Origin: a virus
Direction: 5' to 3' (one strand)
Length of the DNA: 64,000 nt
IMG/VR virus record: IMGVR_UViG_3300017782_005987
Span: 1 to 64,000 of that record
The translations under genes were made by a program, and so were the position numbers. Below, piece by piece: positions 45,198 through 52,834 of this stretch (within the stretch, counting starts at the first letter, position 1; each line of letters starts with the position of its first letter). The notes under the pieces are model-generated. The model ran no database searches. It was given only the letters and a program-made list of their open reading frames with translations, and was not told the origin of the DNA.

Positions 45198-45682
45198 TGG
45201 AAATACAAAAAAGATTACTTGCAAGTCATAGCAAGTGGTATAGATTCTGTGCTAGAAAATATGGAAGAAGAATACAAAAAGTGGGTAAAGAATATACTAT
45301 TGTGTTTACTAATGGGTGTTTTGATATATTGCACACAGGACATTTTGAATTATTAAAGGCGGCTAAAGAAAAAGGTGATAAACTTATTGTAGGGCTTAAT
45401 GACGACAATAGTGTAAAACGATTGAAGGGCAATAGCAGACCAATTAATCCTGTAGAAATACGTAAAAAACAATTAGAAATTTTATCTTGGGTAGACGAAG
45501 TTATTGTGTTTAGCGAAGACACACCATACAATTTAATTAAATCACTAAAGCCAACCTTAATTGTAAAGGGTGGCGATTATAAAGTTAACGAAGTAGTAGG
45601 ACACGACTTAACTAGTGTATATATTGTTCCTACAGTTAAAGGCTTTTCAACTACAAGTATATTAGAGAAAATAAATAAATGA
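45197..45682 (+). CDS. hldC: D-glycero-beta-D-manno-heptose 1-phosphate adenylyltransferase (HldE C-terminal domain type)
   Basis: The 161-residue enzyme matches the HldE nucleotidyltransferase domain: VFTNGCFDILHTGHFELL (HxGH at 46-49), DKLIVGLNDDNSVKRLKGNS, RPINPVEIRKKQLEILSWVD, LIVKGGDY and GFSTTSILEKI. It would join AMP to heptose 1-phosphate, giving ADP-heptose. The kinase half and the epimerase are encoded 43 kb away at 260-1805. A heptose isomerase (GmhA) and phosphatase (GmhB) are not seen in this window, so the host may supply them. It is the third gene of its operon. Confidence 0.9.
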   Translation: MEIQKRLLASHSKWYRFCARKYGRRIQKVGKEYTIVFTNGCFDILHTGHFELLKAAKEKGDKLIVGLNDDNSVKRLKGNSRPINPVEIRKKQLEILSWVDEVIVFSEDTPYNLIKSLKPTLIVKGGDYKVNEVVGHDLTSVYIVPTVKGFSTTSILEKINK

Positions 45683-45951
45683 ATGATATACTAAAAATAT
45701 TTGATGAAGTCCCTATAGAGCCTGATACTCGTATTTTAGCAAAAGCTTACGGAGAAAAAGATTCTATACCTTTTAGAATTGAAGAGTGGTCTTGGGACGG
45801 TATCTATGGTAAAACTATTGTTATTTCCTCAAAACAATGTTCAACCCTCATAACAGAAGAAGATATAAAAACAAAATTTGAAATAAAGGGTGAGACTACT
45901 TTTAAGAAAGTCGGCCAATATTATTTTTTGAACTATGACTTTTCAATTTAA
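45679..45951 (+). CDS. Hypothetical protein, 90 aa
   Basis: Overlaps the heptose adenylyltransferase stop as ATGA and the next gene by 17 bases. A soluble alpha/beta protein (IPFRIEEWSWDGIYGKTIVI; SSKQCSTLITEEDIKTKFEI). No family recognised; coexpression with sugar genes is the only hint. Confidence 0.55.
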   Translation: MNDILKIFDEVPIEPDTRILAKAYGEKDSIPFRIEEWSWDGIYGKTIVISSKQCSTLITEEDIKTKFEIKGETTFKKVGQYYFLNYDFSI

Positions 45952-46411
45952 CGGTACAGCAGATAAAACACAAAAATTTGTGTTAACATATGTTGAATTA
46001 GATAAAAATATGATTATCAACCAACTTTCTAGAGATGAAAGATGGTATCGTGAAAGACACCAAGGTTGGACGCTTATATTAAATAAATTAATAGATAGCA
46101 TAAACAAAGATGGGTTAAAATACCCACTATGTGTAATATATAAAAACGATCAATATGTTTGTACACACGGAGGACAGAGACTTGCAGCTGCGCTTAAATC
46201 AAAACTTTCTACAGTACCTTGTATTGTTGCTTGGAGAGATTGGGATGTCGATAAAATCCCTGTTAACTATCATATCATTCAGGATATGCGAGAATTGGTG
46301 GGCTTTAATCATTCCGATGTTGATAGAGTTCATTTATCTGGGGCAGGCTTTGAAATTCTAGTACACGATCGTAAACACTGGGATCCGAACGATTATGAAA
46401 AATTTACTTAG
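45935..46411 (+). CDS. ParB/Srx-fold nuclease-like protein
   Basis: The 158-residue protein has the ParB N-terminal-domain pattern: LILNKLIDSINKDGLKYPLC, VIYKNDQYVCTHGGQRLAAA (the GxHRxxA-like box as HGGQR) and KLSTVPCIVAWRDWDV. ParB-like domains bind CTP or act as nucleases or kinases in phages. No HTH domain follows, so it is not a partition protein. It lies in a sugar/radical SAM operon and overlaps the secreted protein gene downstream by 17 bases. Confidence 0.65.
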   Translation: MTFQFNGTADKTQKFVLTYVELDKNMIINQLSRDERWYRERHQGWTLILNKLIDSINKDGLKYPLCVIYKNDQYVCTHGGQRLAAALKSKLSTVPCIVAWRDWDVDKIPVNYHIIQDMRELVGFNHSDVDRVHLSGAGFEILVHDRKHWDPNDYEKFT

Positions 46412-46742
46412 AACTATTATAGTTTTTACTACTTTTCTCTTTTCTTTTTCTGCTTTTGCAGAGACACAGTGGAGAGAAAAACCTGTACAATGTGGAGATC
46501 CCACCTCTCTTCATAAGTTTTTAGATGAAGCGGGTGAAAAAGCCATTTTAGGTGGTATAGGTGAAATACGTACCTCCCAACAAAAGAAAGAACTTTGGCC
46601 TGTATACGTATTTGTAAACACAGACACAGGAACTTTTACTATTGTAGAAATACATTTAGACAGTGATGAAGCTTGTATAATAGCTTATGGAGATAGAATA
46701 AGTTTTGATGTTCAAAAATATTTTGATAAGGAACAACTTTAA
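46395..46742 (+). CDS. Secreted hypothetical protein, 115 aa
   Basis: A clear signal peptide (LLRTIIVFTTFLFSFSAFAE, cleavage after AFA) precedes a mature domain with two cysteines (VQCGDPT; EACIIAYGD) that could form a disulfide in the periplasm. The mature part resembles no family I recognise. It overlaps its neighbours at both ends. Confidence 0.6.
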   Translation: MKNLLRTIIVFTTFLFSFSAFAETQWREKPVQCGDPTSLHKFLDEAGEKAILGGIGEIRTSQQKKELWPVYVFVNTDTGTFTIVEIHLDSDEACIIAYGDRISFDVQKYFDKEQL

Positions 46743-46834
46743 TGATAATTATTAGGTATAAAGATTATGGTTTACGAAAGCTAAAAGCCCGTCTAAAAAA
46801 GTCTAAACCTAAAAAAAGTAGTATTATAAAATGA
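46742..46834 (+). CDS. Basic peptide, 30 aa
   Basis: Overlaps the preceding stop and the next start (ATGA). More than a third of residues are Lys or Arg (RKLKARLKKSKPKKSS). It may be a real small gene or only a coupling ORF between its neighbours. Confidence 0.35.
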   Translation: MIIIRYKDYGLRKLKARLKKSKPKKSSIIK

Positions 46835-47499
46835 ATATTTACATCGGTTATGACCCTAAACAATCGGTTGCTTATGAAACCTGTGTTAACTCTATTTTTA
46901 GAAATACGGCTCATCCTAGTTTTTTTAAAGCCTATAAACTCGATCAAAACGATTTAAGAAACTCAAAAATTTATTGGAGAGAAGAAGACGATAGAGCTTC
47001 TACTCCTTTCTCTCTTACTCGTTTTTTAGTTCCTGCACTAAGCGGGTACAAAGGTTGGGCTGTTTATTGTGACTGTGACTTTTTATGGTTAGACGATATT
47101 TCTAACTTATTTGCTCTTAAAGACGATACTAAAGCAGTTCAAGTAGTTCAACATGTTTATACTCCTAAATCTGCTTCTAAAATGGACAATCAAATAAATC
47201 ATTTCTATCCAAAGAAGAACTGGTCATCCTTGATGTTATTTAATTGTGAACACGAGGCGTGTCGTCTTCTTACTCCTGAGTTAGTTAATAATTATGACCC
47301 TGCCGATCTTCATCAATTTGCTTGGTGTTATGACGGAGAAGTTGGTTCTTTGCCTATAGAGTGGAACTACTTATTAGGATACTACGATAAAGATATTAAA
47401 CCAAGTGCTGTTCATTTTACTGATGGAGGACCTTGGTTAGAGGGGTATGAAAACCAACCTTATGCCGATGAATGGAGAGATTATTGCTCTCAGAAATAA
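46831..47499 (+). CDS. Glycosyltransferase (GT8-like, GT-A fold)
   Basis: The 222-residue protein begins MNIYIGYDPKQSVAYETCVN, as in GT8-like phage and bacterial enzymes, has SLTRFLVPAL and then GWAVYCDCDFLWLDDI, whose D81-x-D83 is the metal-binding DxD motif. HFTDGGPWLEGY near the end is the usual acceptor-side motif. It would transfer a sugar from a nucleotide donor. The next gene overlaps its end by 28 bases. Confidence 0.78.
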   Translation: MNIYIGYDPKQSVAYETCVNSIFRNTAHPSFFKAYKLDQNDLRNSKIYWREEDDRASTPFSLTRFLVPALSGYKGWAVYCDCDFLWLDDISNLFALKDDTKAVQVVQHVYTPKSASKMDNQINHFYPKKNWSSLMLFNCEHEACRLLTPELVNNYDPADLHQFAWCYDGEVGSLPIEWNYLLGYYDKDIKPSAVHFTDGGPWLEGYENQPYADEWRDYCSQK

Positions 47500-48029
47500 T
47501 TGATTTTATTGATAATAGAGATATTTATATTGTATCATCAGGAGTTCCTTTAGACGGAGTTGTCATTGAAGGTGCTCCTGTTTTAGTTAGATTAAACTCT
47601 AGTCGTCGTTGGGGAGACTGTGATATTTGGTTTAACAACCAGTCACAAGATCCTAAATTTCAACACGATTCGCAGGGATCAGGAGGAGAGCGTTTTATTA
47701 TACGTGCTAATGGGGATAATAAAGGTGCAAATATGAGACGTAATTTTCCAACTGAGTGGGCTCATACCTACTTTTGGCCTGTAGAAGATTGGGAAATTAT
47801 GACAGAAAAAATGCAAGTACCTAGACCTTTAACAGGTACTATTGCTGCTTATTGGTTTCATAAATACACTACGTCAAAACTATTTTTAATAAACTATGAT
47901 TTTTATGAAACCAATAAAAGACATACTGTAAGAAATATACCACAACCTGCTCCTGTACATAAACCTTGGCTAGATAAAGCATACTTAGAAACTTTAGATA
48001 GGATTGAATATTCATGGATAACACCTTAA
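47472..48029 (+). CDS. Putative GT29-like (sialyltransferase-related) glycosyltransferase
   Basis: The 185-residue protein has VLVRLNSSRRWGDCDIWFNN, like the V-x-R-x-N...G-x-x-T/D segment of GT29-type enzymes, and VPRPLTGTIAAYWFHKYTTS followed by FLINYDFYE, like the PSTG...GFD-x-Y motif. This is short and diverged. Its neighbours are a GT8-like transferase and a radical SAM protein. I consider GT29-like the best guess; a diverged sugar-binding protein is also possible. Confidence 0.5.
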   Translation: MERLLLSEIIDFIDNRDIYIVSSGVPLDGVVIEGAPVLVRLNSSRRWGDCDIWFNNQSQDPKFQHDSQGSGGERFIIRANGDNKGANMRRNFPTEWAHTYFWPVEDWEIMTEKMQVPRPLTGTIAAYWFHKYTTSKLFLINYDFYETNKRHTVRNIPQPAPVHKPWLDKAYLETLDRIEYSWITP

Positions 48030-48982
48030 AACACGCATCTGTAGAAATTAATGGTGGATGTAACTACGCATGTCCGATGTGTCCTCAAACAGACGGTAGA
48101 GAAAAGTCCTTTCTTAAAAAATTACCTTTAGATACTTATCGCGATATTGTTTCTCAATTAGTAGAATTAGGGTGTAAGGAAATAAACCTTCAAGGAAGCG
48201 GAGAGCCTCTTTTAAATCGTAATATAGACGAGTATATTAGTTATGCTTTTAGTAAAGGTATAGACTGTAATATTGTTAGTAATGGGTTTAATTTAGATGA
48301 AACTATGTCTGAAAAACTAGTTCAGGCTGGTCTAAAAAATATTAGAGTTAGTGTAATTGGTTATAATCCTACTCAATATACTCATTGGATGAGTAAAGAT
48401 GCTTTTTCTACTGTTTACAGACAAGTTCATAGATTTATGCAAATTGCAAAAGCTTCTTATACTACGATTTCTTCTTATCATTTAATCTTAGATAATGATA
48501 GAATTGAGCATGAAATTAGTGAATACCGTCAAAATTGGATAGAACCTTTAGGAATTGACGCTGAAATTTGGCAGATGCACAATTGGGGCGGTCAGTATGA
48601 TACTCCATATGAAAGAGACAAAAAAGAAAAAAGATCTTGTGGTCGTCCTTTTGCACCTTATTTGAATGTAAGAGCAGGAGGTGTAGATGGTAAACATGCA
48701 GCAGTAGTTCCTTGTTGTTATGTTTTAGGACAAGATTCAAAAGCTGTATTAGGTCACTTAGAAGATCAAACTATTGTTGAAATTTGGAACTCCCCTGAGT
48801 ATAATAGTTTAAGGCAAGCACATAAAGAAAAACGTTTTGATGATATTGATTATTGTAAAGATTGTGATCAACTTTATGAAGCTCCAGATTCTTTAGTATG
48901 GTCTAATATTAAAGGTAAAGCTTATGGACAACATAAAATAGATAAATCATTTGATTTTAGGGATTATATAAAAAATGGTTAG
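48014..48982 (+). CDS. Radical SAM protein with SPASM-type C-terminus
   Basis: The 322-residue enzyme has NGGCNYACPMCPQTDG (CX3CX2C at about 14-21), INLQGSGEPLLNR (the GGEP-equivalent GSGEP) and IVSNGFN. The C-terminus has AAVVPCCYVLGQ, GHLEDQTIVEIWNSPEYNSL and IDYCKDCDQLYEA, a SPASM region as in enzymes modifying peptides or sugars. It overlaps the glycosyltransferase-like and methyltransferase genes on either side, so it likely works on the same product. It is separate from the four radical SAM genes at 24-32 kb. Confidence 0.85.
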   Translation: MDNTLKHASVEINGGCNYACPMCPQTDGREKSFLKKLPLDTYRDIVSQLVELGCKEINLQGSGEPLLNRNIDEYISYAFSKGIDCNIVSNGFNLDETMSEKLVQAGLKNIRVSVIGYNPTQYTHWMSKDAFSTVYRQVHRFMQIAKASYTTISSYHLILDNDRIEHEISEYRQNWIEPLGIDAEIWQMHNWGGQYDTPYERDKKEKRSCGRPFAPYLNVRAGGVDGKHAAVVPCCYVLGQDSKAVLGHLEDQTIVEIWNSPEYNSLRQAHKEKRFDDIDYCKDCDQLYEAPDSLVWSNIKGKAYGQHKIDKSFDFRDYIKNG

Positions 48983-49565
48983 TATACAAAAGAGAATTGA
49001 TTACAAATTATTAGATACTAATGTTCCTGCTATGACTGATACTAGCATTACTTATTTAGACAGTTATATTAACAAGTCTCATGTAATTTTTGAGTGGGGT
49101 TCTGGGGCTTCTACTTTTTGGTTTGCAGAGAGATGTAATACTATATGGAGTGTAGAGTACTTTAAGTCTTTTTTTGAAGAATTACAAATAAGAGCACAAG
49201 ACAAGATAAATATAAATTTAATTTTAAAAGAACCAGACGAAACTAAGCATCCTGGTTATATTGCTAAACACTCATCAGCGAGCGGTAAATCTTTTAAAGA
49301 TTTTGTACACTCTATAGATAAGTTTAAAGATAATTATTTCGATATTATAGTGATAGACGGTAGAGTTAGGAATCGTTGTTTAGATTTAGCAATACCAAAA
49401 CTTAAAAGAGGGGGTATGATAATTTATGATGATACTAATCGTGATCATTATTTCGATTATCTAATTCCTTTAGTTGAAAAACATTTTGAAAGTATCATGC
49501 AGTTTCCAGGAGTTACTATAGATAATAAAAGAAGTACTACCTCAGTCTTACTTAAAAAGAAATAA
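48975..49565 (+). CDS. Class I SAM-dependent methyltransferase
   Basis: The 196-residue protein reads VIFEWGSGASTFWFAERC (SAM loop with E-W-G-S-G), TIWSVEYFKSFFEELQ, YFDIIVIDGRVRNRCLDLAI and GGMIIYDDTNRDHY, a complete class I core without extra domains. It resembles small phage and sugar-cluster methyltransferases. It is the last gene of the operon and is followed by the HSP20 promoter. The acceptor is unknown. Confidence 0.72.
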   Translation: MVSIQKRIDYKLLDTNVPAMTDTSITYLDSYINKSHVIFEWGSGASTFWFAERCNTIWSVEYFKSFFEELQIRAQDKININLILKEPDETKHPGYIAKHSSASGKSFKDFVHSIDKFKDNYFDIIVIDGRVRNRCLDLAIPKLKRGGMIIYDDTNRDHYFDYLIPLVEKHFESIMQFPGVTIDNKRSTTSVLLKKK

Positions 49566-49568
49566 TAA

Positions 49569-49597
49569 TTGCTCTCTAGTTGTTTTTTTGATATATT
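49569..49597 (+). promoter_or_regulatory. TTGCTC-17-TATATT promoter of the small heat-shock protein gene
   Basis: TTGCTC (49569-49574), 17 bp, TATATT (49592-49597). The leader of about 60 bases runs to the AAGGAG site of HSP20. Confidence 0.68.
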
Positions 49598-49664
49598 ATA
49601 AATGTAAGGTTTGCCTAAGAGGGAACTTTACATTAAATTCTTGCTTAATAAGGAGATATGTAAG

Positions 49665-50099
49665 ATGACACGCTTAACTACACTTGACTTAAATAAACTC
49701 ACACCCTTTGCTGTTGGTTTTGATAGAATCTTCCATGATATGAATCGTTACATGGAGCACCAAACCACCTCTACAGCATTTCCTCCCTATAATATTATTA
49801 AAGACGGTAATAAATTTCAAATTGAAATGGCACTAGCTGGTGTTAGTAAAGAAGATTTGAAACTAGAAATTGCTGATGGAGTTTTAACTATTGAACATAA
49901 CCCTGCGGAGGCTAATGTTAATAGTGATAAATGGGAATGGTTACATAAAGGAATATCTCAGCGTAAATTTCGTCGTAAGTTTACTCTTGCTGACGATATT
50001 GTTGTAAATTCTGCAGAAATGGCAAACGGTATGCTTTACGTAGAACTTGAACGCATTATTCCAGAAGAAAAGAAACCAAAACTAATTGAGATCAAATGA
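49665..50099 (+). CDS. Small heat-shock protein (HSP20/IbpA family)
   Basis: From ATG 49665 (site AAGGAGATATG) the protein has 144 residues: LTPFAVGFDRIFHDM as in IbpA, then the alpha-crystallin domain (YNIIKDGNKFQIEMALAGVS; KEDLKLEIADGVLTIEHN; ISQRKFRRKFTLADDIVV) with NGMLYVELERIIPEEKK replacing the usual GxLxxxLP. HSP20 proteins hold unfolded proteins and occur in many marine phages. It forms its own unit, bounded by a promoter and a terminator. Confidence 0.9.
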   Translation: MTRLTTLDLNKLTPFAVGFDRIFHDMNRYMEHQTTSTAFPPYNIIKDGNKFQIEMALAGVSKEDLKLEIADGVLTIEHNPAEANVNSDKWEWLHKGISQRKFRRKFTLADDIVVNSAEMANGMLYVELERIIPEEKKPKLIEIK

Positions 50100-50124
50100 T
50101 TTAGTCTTAACATATTAAAGATAA

Positions 50125-50151
50125 AGAGAGCTTATGGGCTCTCTTTTTTTA
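50125..50151 (+). terminator. Rho-independent terminator after HSP20
   Basis: AGAGAGC (50125-50131), loop TTATGG, GCTCTCT (50138-50144), then seven T residues. Confidence 0.88.
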
Positions 50152-50159
50152 TATCTTAC

Positions 50160-50188
50160 TTGCCAAAAGCTTAAATATTTGATAGTAT
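50160..50188 (+). promoter_or_regulatory. TTGCCA-17-TAGTAT promoter of the 50-kb small-gene operon
   Basis: TTGCCA (50160-50165), 17 bp, TAGTAT (50183-50188). The spacer begins AAAGCTTAAA as at 7664, indicating related promoter copies. Confidence 0.72.
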
Positions 50189-50217
50189 AGGTTATAACTT
50201 GTGAAAAAGGAAGAATT

Positions 50218-50388
50218 ATGAAAAATGAGTTTGTAGTTCAGTTATATATAAATAGACTTAGAAACGTTCAAAATGTGATTGATAACTGTGCTCCTGATTC
50301 TTGGGCAGAAAAATATTGGATTAGAGTTTATAATAAACTTCAATATAATTTAGATAATTACTTAGTTGATGAAGGAGTTTTTGAATGA
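50218..50388 (+). CDS. Hypothetical protein, 56 aa
   Basis: AAAAAGGAAGAATT precedes the ATG. A helical soluble product (LYINRLRNVQNVIDNCAPDS; WAEKYWIRVYNKLQYNLDNY). Overlaps the next gene as ATGA. No family recognised. Confidence 0.58.
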   Translation: MKNEFVVQLYINRLRNVQNVIDNCAPDSWAEKYWIRVYNKLQYNLDNYLVDEGVFE

Positions 50389-50639
50389 GACAAGCAGGAT
50401 TAAAACCAAAAAACCATAATAGCGGTATTTATTGGATGAGAGCGAGTAATGCGGCTGGAGAATTATCTGGCAACGGCAGCAAAGGTAGTAAAGAAACTAC
50501 TGAGCAATCTTTTAGCTTAATGCAAAAAATAATCTTTCCTTTACTGCTTTTTCCTATATTTATGGTAATTTTTCCTTTTGTATATATAGGAGAACTATAT
50601 CAAGCCCTTAAATACACTAAAAAAAGTAGTAAAAATTAA
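50385..50639 (+). CDS. Membrane protein, 84 aa
   Basis: A Gly/Ser-rich N-terminus (NAAGELSGNGSKGSKETTEQ) precedes one long hydrophobic helix (IIFPLLLFPIFMVIFPFVYI) and a basic tail. The TAATG junction couples it to a second membrane protein gene. Function unknown. Confidence 0.58.
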   Translation: MRQAGLKPKNHNSGIYWMRASNAAGELSGNGSKGSKETTEQSFSLMQKIIFPLLLFPIFMVIFPFVYIGELYQALKYTKKSSKN

Positions 50640-50830
50640 TGTGGCCGCTTCACGTATTGCCTAAAAAATATATCCCCGCATACTTGACTAGATTACTTGT
50701 TATAGTATATTTTTTACCTTATTTCATGGGAGTGTCTGTGTCCGTACCAGGGTTTTTAGTTTGCTTTTTGCTTTTTGATTTGTTAGAATTTAGAAGAATT
50801 AAAGGATTGATAAAAGAAGGAGCTTTATGA
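50639..50830 (+). CDS. Small two-helix membrane protein, 63 aa
   Basis: Two hydrophobic segments (LTRLLVIVYFLPYFMGVSV and GFLVCFLLFDLLEF) flank a short loop; the C-terminus is basic (RRIKGLIKEG). The gene shares a base with the previous stop and overlaps the next by four. Function unknown. Confidence 0.58.
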   Translation: MWPLHVLPKKYIPAYLTRLLVIVYFLPYFMGVSVSVPGFLVCFLLFDLLEFRRIKGLIKEGAL

Positions 50831-51018
50831 TGGGTAAATTAAAAGATGCAGTGATTGAAGCAGAGCAATTTGCTATCGAACATTACAATATACCTAGATA
50901 CGAATTTATATTTGAACTCACAAAAAAATATGGAGGCACTGTTGGTACTTTGTCTAGAGTGTCTTTAGCTCATTGGGATAAGATACAACACGAACTTCAT
51001 ACCTACTTAAAGAATTAG
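50827..51018 (+). CDS. Hypothetical protein, 63 aa
   Basis: AGAAGGAGCTTT precedes ATGATG (second Met at 50830). Soluble and helical (AVIEAEQFAIEHYNIPRYEF; IQHELHTYLKN). No family recognised. Confidence 0.58.
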   Translation: MMGKLKDAVIEAEQFAIEHYNIPRYEFIFELTKKYGGTVGTLSRVSLAHWDKIQHELHTYLKN

Positions 51019-51035
51019 TTATAAGAGGCACTAAA

Positions 51036-51191
51036 ATGACATTAAATGCTAAAGACAAAGCTCTAGAGATGGTAGAAGAAGGCATAGTCTCTGCAGAAGT
51101 TATGTTGATCATGGCTCTGAAATATATGTCTACAGACGATGTAGAAGATATGTTAGACACAAATGAACTATCAGAAAGATTTAATAATTAG
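51036..51191 (+). CDS. Hypothetical acidic helical protein, 51 aa
   Basis: AAGAGGCACTAAA precedes the ATG. Product is Met-rich and helical (ALEMVEEGIVSAEVMLIMAL). Its TAG stop overlaps the first two bases of the tRNA-Trp gene, so mRNA and tRNA cannot both be intact from one transcript. Confidence 0.55.
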   Translation: MTLNAKDKALEMVEEGIVSAEVMLIMALKYMSTDDVEDMLDTNELSERFNN

Positions 51192-51263
51192 GGGATAAGT
51201 GTTACGGTAGCACAGCAGGTTCCAACTCTGCGGGCGTGGGTTCGACTCCTACATCCTCTGCCA
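51190..51263 (+). tRNA. tRNA-Trp (CCA)
   Basis: A 74-nt cloverleaf: acceptor AGGGGAT/ATCCTCT, anticodon stem GCAGG/TCTGC with loop TTCCAAC, T-arm GTGGG-TTCGACT-CCTAC, G73 and encoded CCA. Starts inside the stop codon of the preceding gene. Confidence 0.93.
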
Positions 51264-51269
51264 AATTAA

Positions 51270-51346
51270 GGGTTACTAGCTCAGCTGGATAGAGCATCTG
51301 ATTACGAATCAGAAGGTCAGGAGTTCGACTCTCTTGTAACCCTCCA
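51270..51346 (+). tRNA. tRNA-Arg (ACG)
   Basis: A 77-nt cloverleaf: acceptor GGGTTAC/GTAACCC, anticodon stem TCTGA/TCAGA with loop TTACGAA, encoded CCA. A34 should be edited to inosine to read CGN codons. Confidence 0.94.
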
Positions 51347-51354
51347 AAATAAAA

Positions 51355-51440
51355 GCCCCTGTGATGGAATGGTAGACATAACGGACTTAAAATCCGTGGC
51401 CAAATGCGGCGTGCGAGTTCGAATCTCGCTGGGGGTACCA
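51355..51440 (+). tRNA. tRNA-Leu (TAA)
   Basis: An 86-nt class II tRNA: anticodon stem ACGGA/TCCGT with loop CTTAAAA, long variable arm (GGCCAAATGCGGCGTGC), A73 and encoded CCA. Acceptor pairing has three wobble pairs. It reads UUA, the most frequent Leu codon in AT-rich genes. Confidence 0.93.
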
Positions 51441-51442
51441 TT

Positions 51443-51519
51443 GGTGATGTTAGTGTCAAGGGTTAGCACGCAAGTTTGTGGCACTTGTAGTATGAGTTCA
51501 AGTCTCGTACATCACCCCA
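51443..51519 (+). tRNA. tRNA-His (GTG)
   Basis: A 77-nt tRNA with the extra G-1 opposite C73 (GGTGATGT/ACATCACC), anticodon stem CAAGT/ACTTG with loop TTGTGGC and encoded CCA. The G-1/C73 pair confirms the His assignment. Confidence 0.93.
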
Positions 51520-51527
51520 ATTATACT

Positions 51528-51603
51528 ACTCGGTTAGTTCAGCGGTTAGAACCACGTGCTCATAACGCGTTTGTCGGGGGTTCGAATCCCTCACCGAGTA
51601 CCA
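51528..51603 (+). tRNA. tRNA-Met or tRNA-Ile2 (CAT)
   Basis: A 76-nt cloverleaf: acceptor ACTCGGT/ACCGAGT, anticodon stem ACGTG/CGCGT with loop CTCATAA, A73 and encoded CCA. The first pair is A-T, so it is not an initiator type with a 1-72 mismatch. Elongator Met and lysidine-modified Ile2 cannot be separated by eye. Confidence 0.9.
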
Positions 51604-51619
51604 ACTTAAAGGTAATTAC

Positions 51620-51745
51620 GTGTTGACAGATGCTCAAATAATTGATATGATAGATTATTATGGTGATAGATTACCTGACCCTGATAATTATCCTAAAACA
51701 TTTATGTTTTATATACAGATGTATAAATTTTTGAAAGGAATATAA
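51620..51745 (+). CDS. Hypothetical protein, 41 aa
   Basis: A GTG start follows AAAGGTAATTAC. Product MLTDAQIIDMIDYYGDRLPD, then PDNYPKTFMFYIQMYKFLKG, is like short phage proteins with an N-terminal helix and Pro-rich middle. No family recognised. Confidence 0.48.
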   Translation: MLTDAQIIDMIDYYGDRLPDPDNYPKTFMFYIQMYKFLKGI

Positions 51746-51748
51746 GCT

Positions 51749-51970
51749 ATGGAAGTACTAGCAATTATAGCAGCATTAGCAGCAGGAGCTCATTATCTCA
51801 ATAAAGATGATGTACCAGATAATATTGTTCATAGTTCACAAATTACACAAGAAATTGCAAACTTTGGAATTAATGATAACAGTCTTGCACAGATTGATTG
51901 GACTAAAGCAGGCAATTTTACTCAAACTTCGCATGAACATAATGTAGTATGGGTTTTCGTTACTAACTAA
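51749..51970 (+). CDS. Hypothetical secreted or membrane-anchored protein, 73 aa
   Basis: The N-terminus (VLAIIAALAAGAHYL) is hydrophobic and could be an anchor or signal. The rest is soluble (NIVHSSQITQEIANFGINDN). AAAGGAATATAAGCT precedes the ATG. No family recognised. Confidence 0.52.
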   Translation: MEVLAIIAALAAGAHYLNKDDVPDNIVHSSQITQEIANFGINDNSLAQIDWTKAGNFTQTSHEHNVVWVFVTN

Positions 51971-51987
51971 TTTTAATTAAGTAGGCT

Positions 51988-52239
51988 ATGAAAAAAAGAA
52001 AAGAACATAGAATAATATTTGATAAGTTATTTGATACAATGCACTTATTATTATTAAGACACGATGCTGAGTTGATTTCGAGTGTTATGTTAGCTATAAG
52101 TCATAGATTACTTAGAACAATACATGACGATGATGAAGAATATCTAAAAATGATGAACTACTTAGTAGATAATGCTATGCAAGTTGAGCCTTTTGAGTTT
52201 GAAGATGAAAGTGTACATGATGATACTACTTATCACTAA
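51988..52239 (+). CDS. Hypothetical helical protein, 83 aa
   Basis: A basic then acidic helical protein (KKRKEHRIIFDKLFDTMHLL; LLRTIHDDDEEYLKMMNYLV). Its TAA ends directly before the tRNA-Glu gene. No family recognised. Confidence 0.56.
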   Translation: MKKRKEHRIIFDKLFDTMHLLLLRHDAELISSVMLAISHRLLRTIHDDDEEYLKMMNYLVDNAMQVEPFEFEDESVHDDTTYH

Positions 52240-52314
52240 GTCCCGTTCGTCTAGCGGTTAGGACATCGCCCTTTCACGGCGGCAACAGGGGTTCGATTCC
52301 CCTACGGGATACCA
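52240..52314 (+). tRNA. tRNA-Glu (TTC)
   Basis: A 75-nt cloverleaf: acceptor GTCCCGT/ACGGGAT, anticodon stem TCGCC/GGCGG with loop CTTTCAC, encoded CCA. It abuts the upstream stop codon. Confidence 0.93.
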
Positions 52315-52330
52315 ATTATTGAGAGAAAAT

Positions 52331-52834
52331 ATGTATAAAGTAGCCGCTTATTTTAAAAATCAAATAGTGATAAAGTATTTTATCGACCAGTATGATGCTA
52401 TAGAGTTTAAAGATATAGCAGATGCTCACTATCCACTAAAAGTAACATTTGAAAAAGGAGTATATCCAGTGAGGACATTTGTAGTAAATAGTTGGAACGT
52501 TGTGATGGATCACAATAAAAATCCTTTGAGGCATATTCCAGATTTGAATACTAGACACATGGTTATGCAAGTATTAGCTTGGATGTGGTGTATTGTATTT
52601 AGTAGCTACTTTGGTAGTATGTGGATGTTTGGAATTACTGCCATTGCCCATGTTATCGTATTGGCAGCCGTTGCAATTACAGTAGGAACGTTTGCTGTAG
52701 CAAAAAACAATCCATCACTTTTTAACTTGCGCTCGGATGGTTATCATTCTGTAAGTCGCACACGCGGGCATATGTGGATCAATGGTAAAAAAGTTATGCT
52801 TGATCCAAACGATCCTGGCGGAGAACACGAATAA
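52331..52834 (+). CDS. Membrane protein, 167 aa
   Basis: ATG 52331 (site GAGAGAAAAT). The N-terminal half is soluble (MYKVAAYFKNQIVIKYFI...); the C-terminal half has two hydrophobic helices (VLAWMWCIVFSSYFGSMWMF; AIAHVIVLAAVAITVGTFAV) and then a charged tail ending LDPNDPGGEHE. No family recognised. Confidence 0.58.
   Translation: MYKVAAYFKNQIVIKYFIDQYDAIEFKDIADAHYPLKVTFEKGVYPVRTFVVNSWNVVMDHNKNPLRHIPDLNTRHMVMQVLAWMWCIVFSSYFGSMWMFGITAIAHVIVLAAVAITVGTFAVAKNNPSLFNLRSDGYHSVSRTRGHMWINGKKVMLDPNDPGGEHE

Noticed and set aside
51202-51459. Asp/Glu-rich peptide reading from minus strand as tRNA-associated gene
   Set aside because: Same DNA is occupied by tRNA-Trp, tRNA-Arg and tRNA-Leu; no initiation signals.
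51202-51626. ORFs of about 85 codons on both strands across the tRNA cluster
   Set aside because: They are shadows of five tRNA genes; cloverleaf structures explain the sequence.
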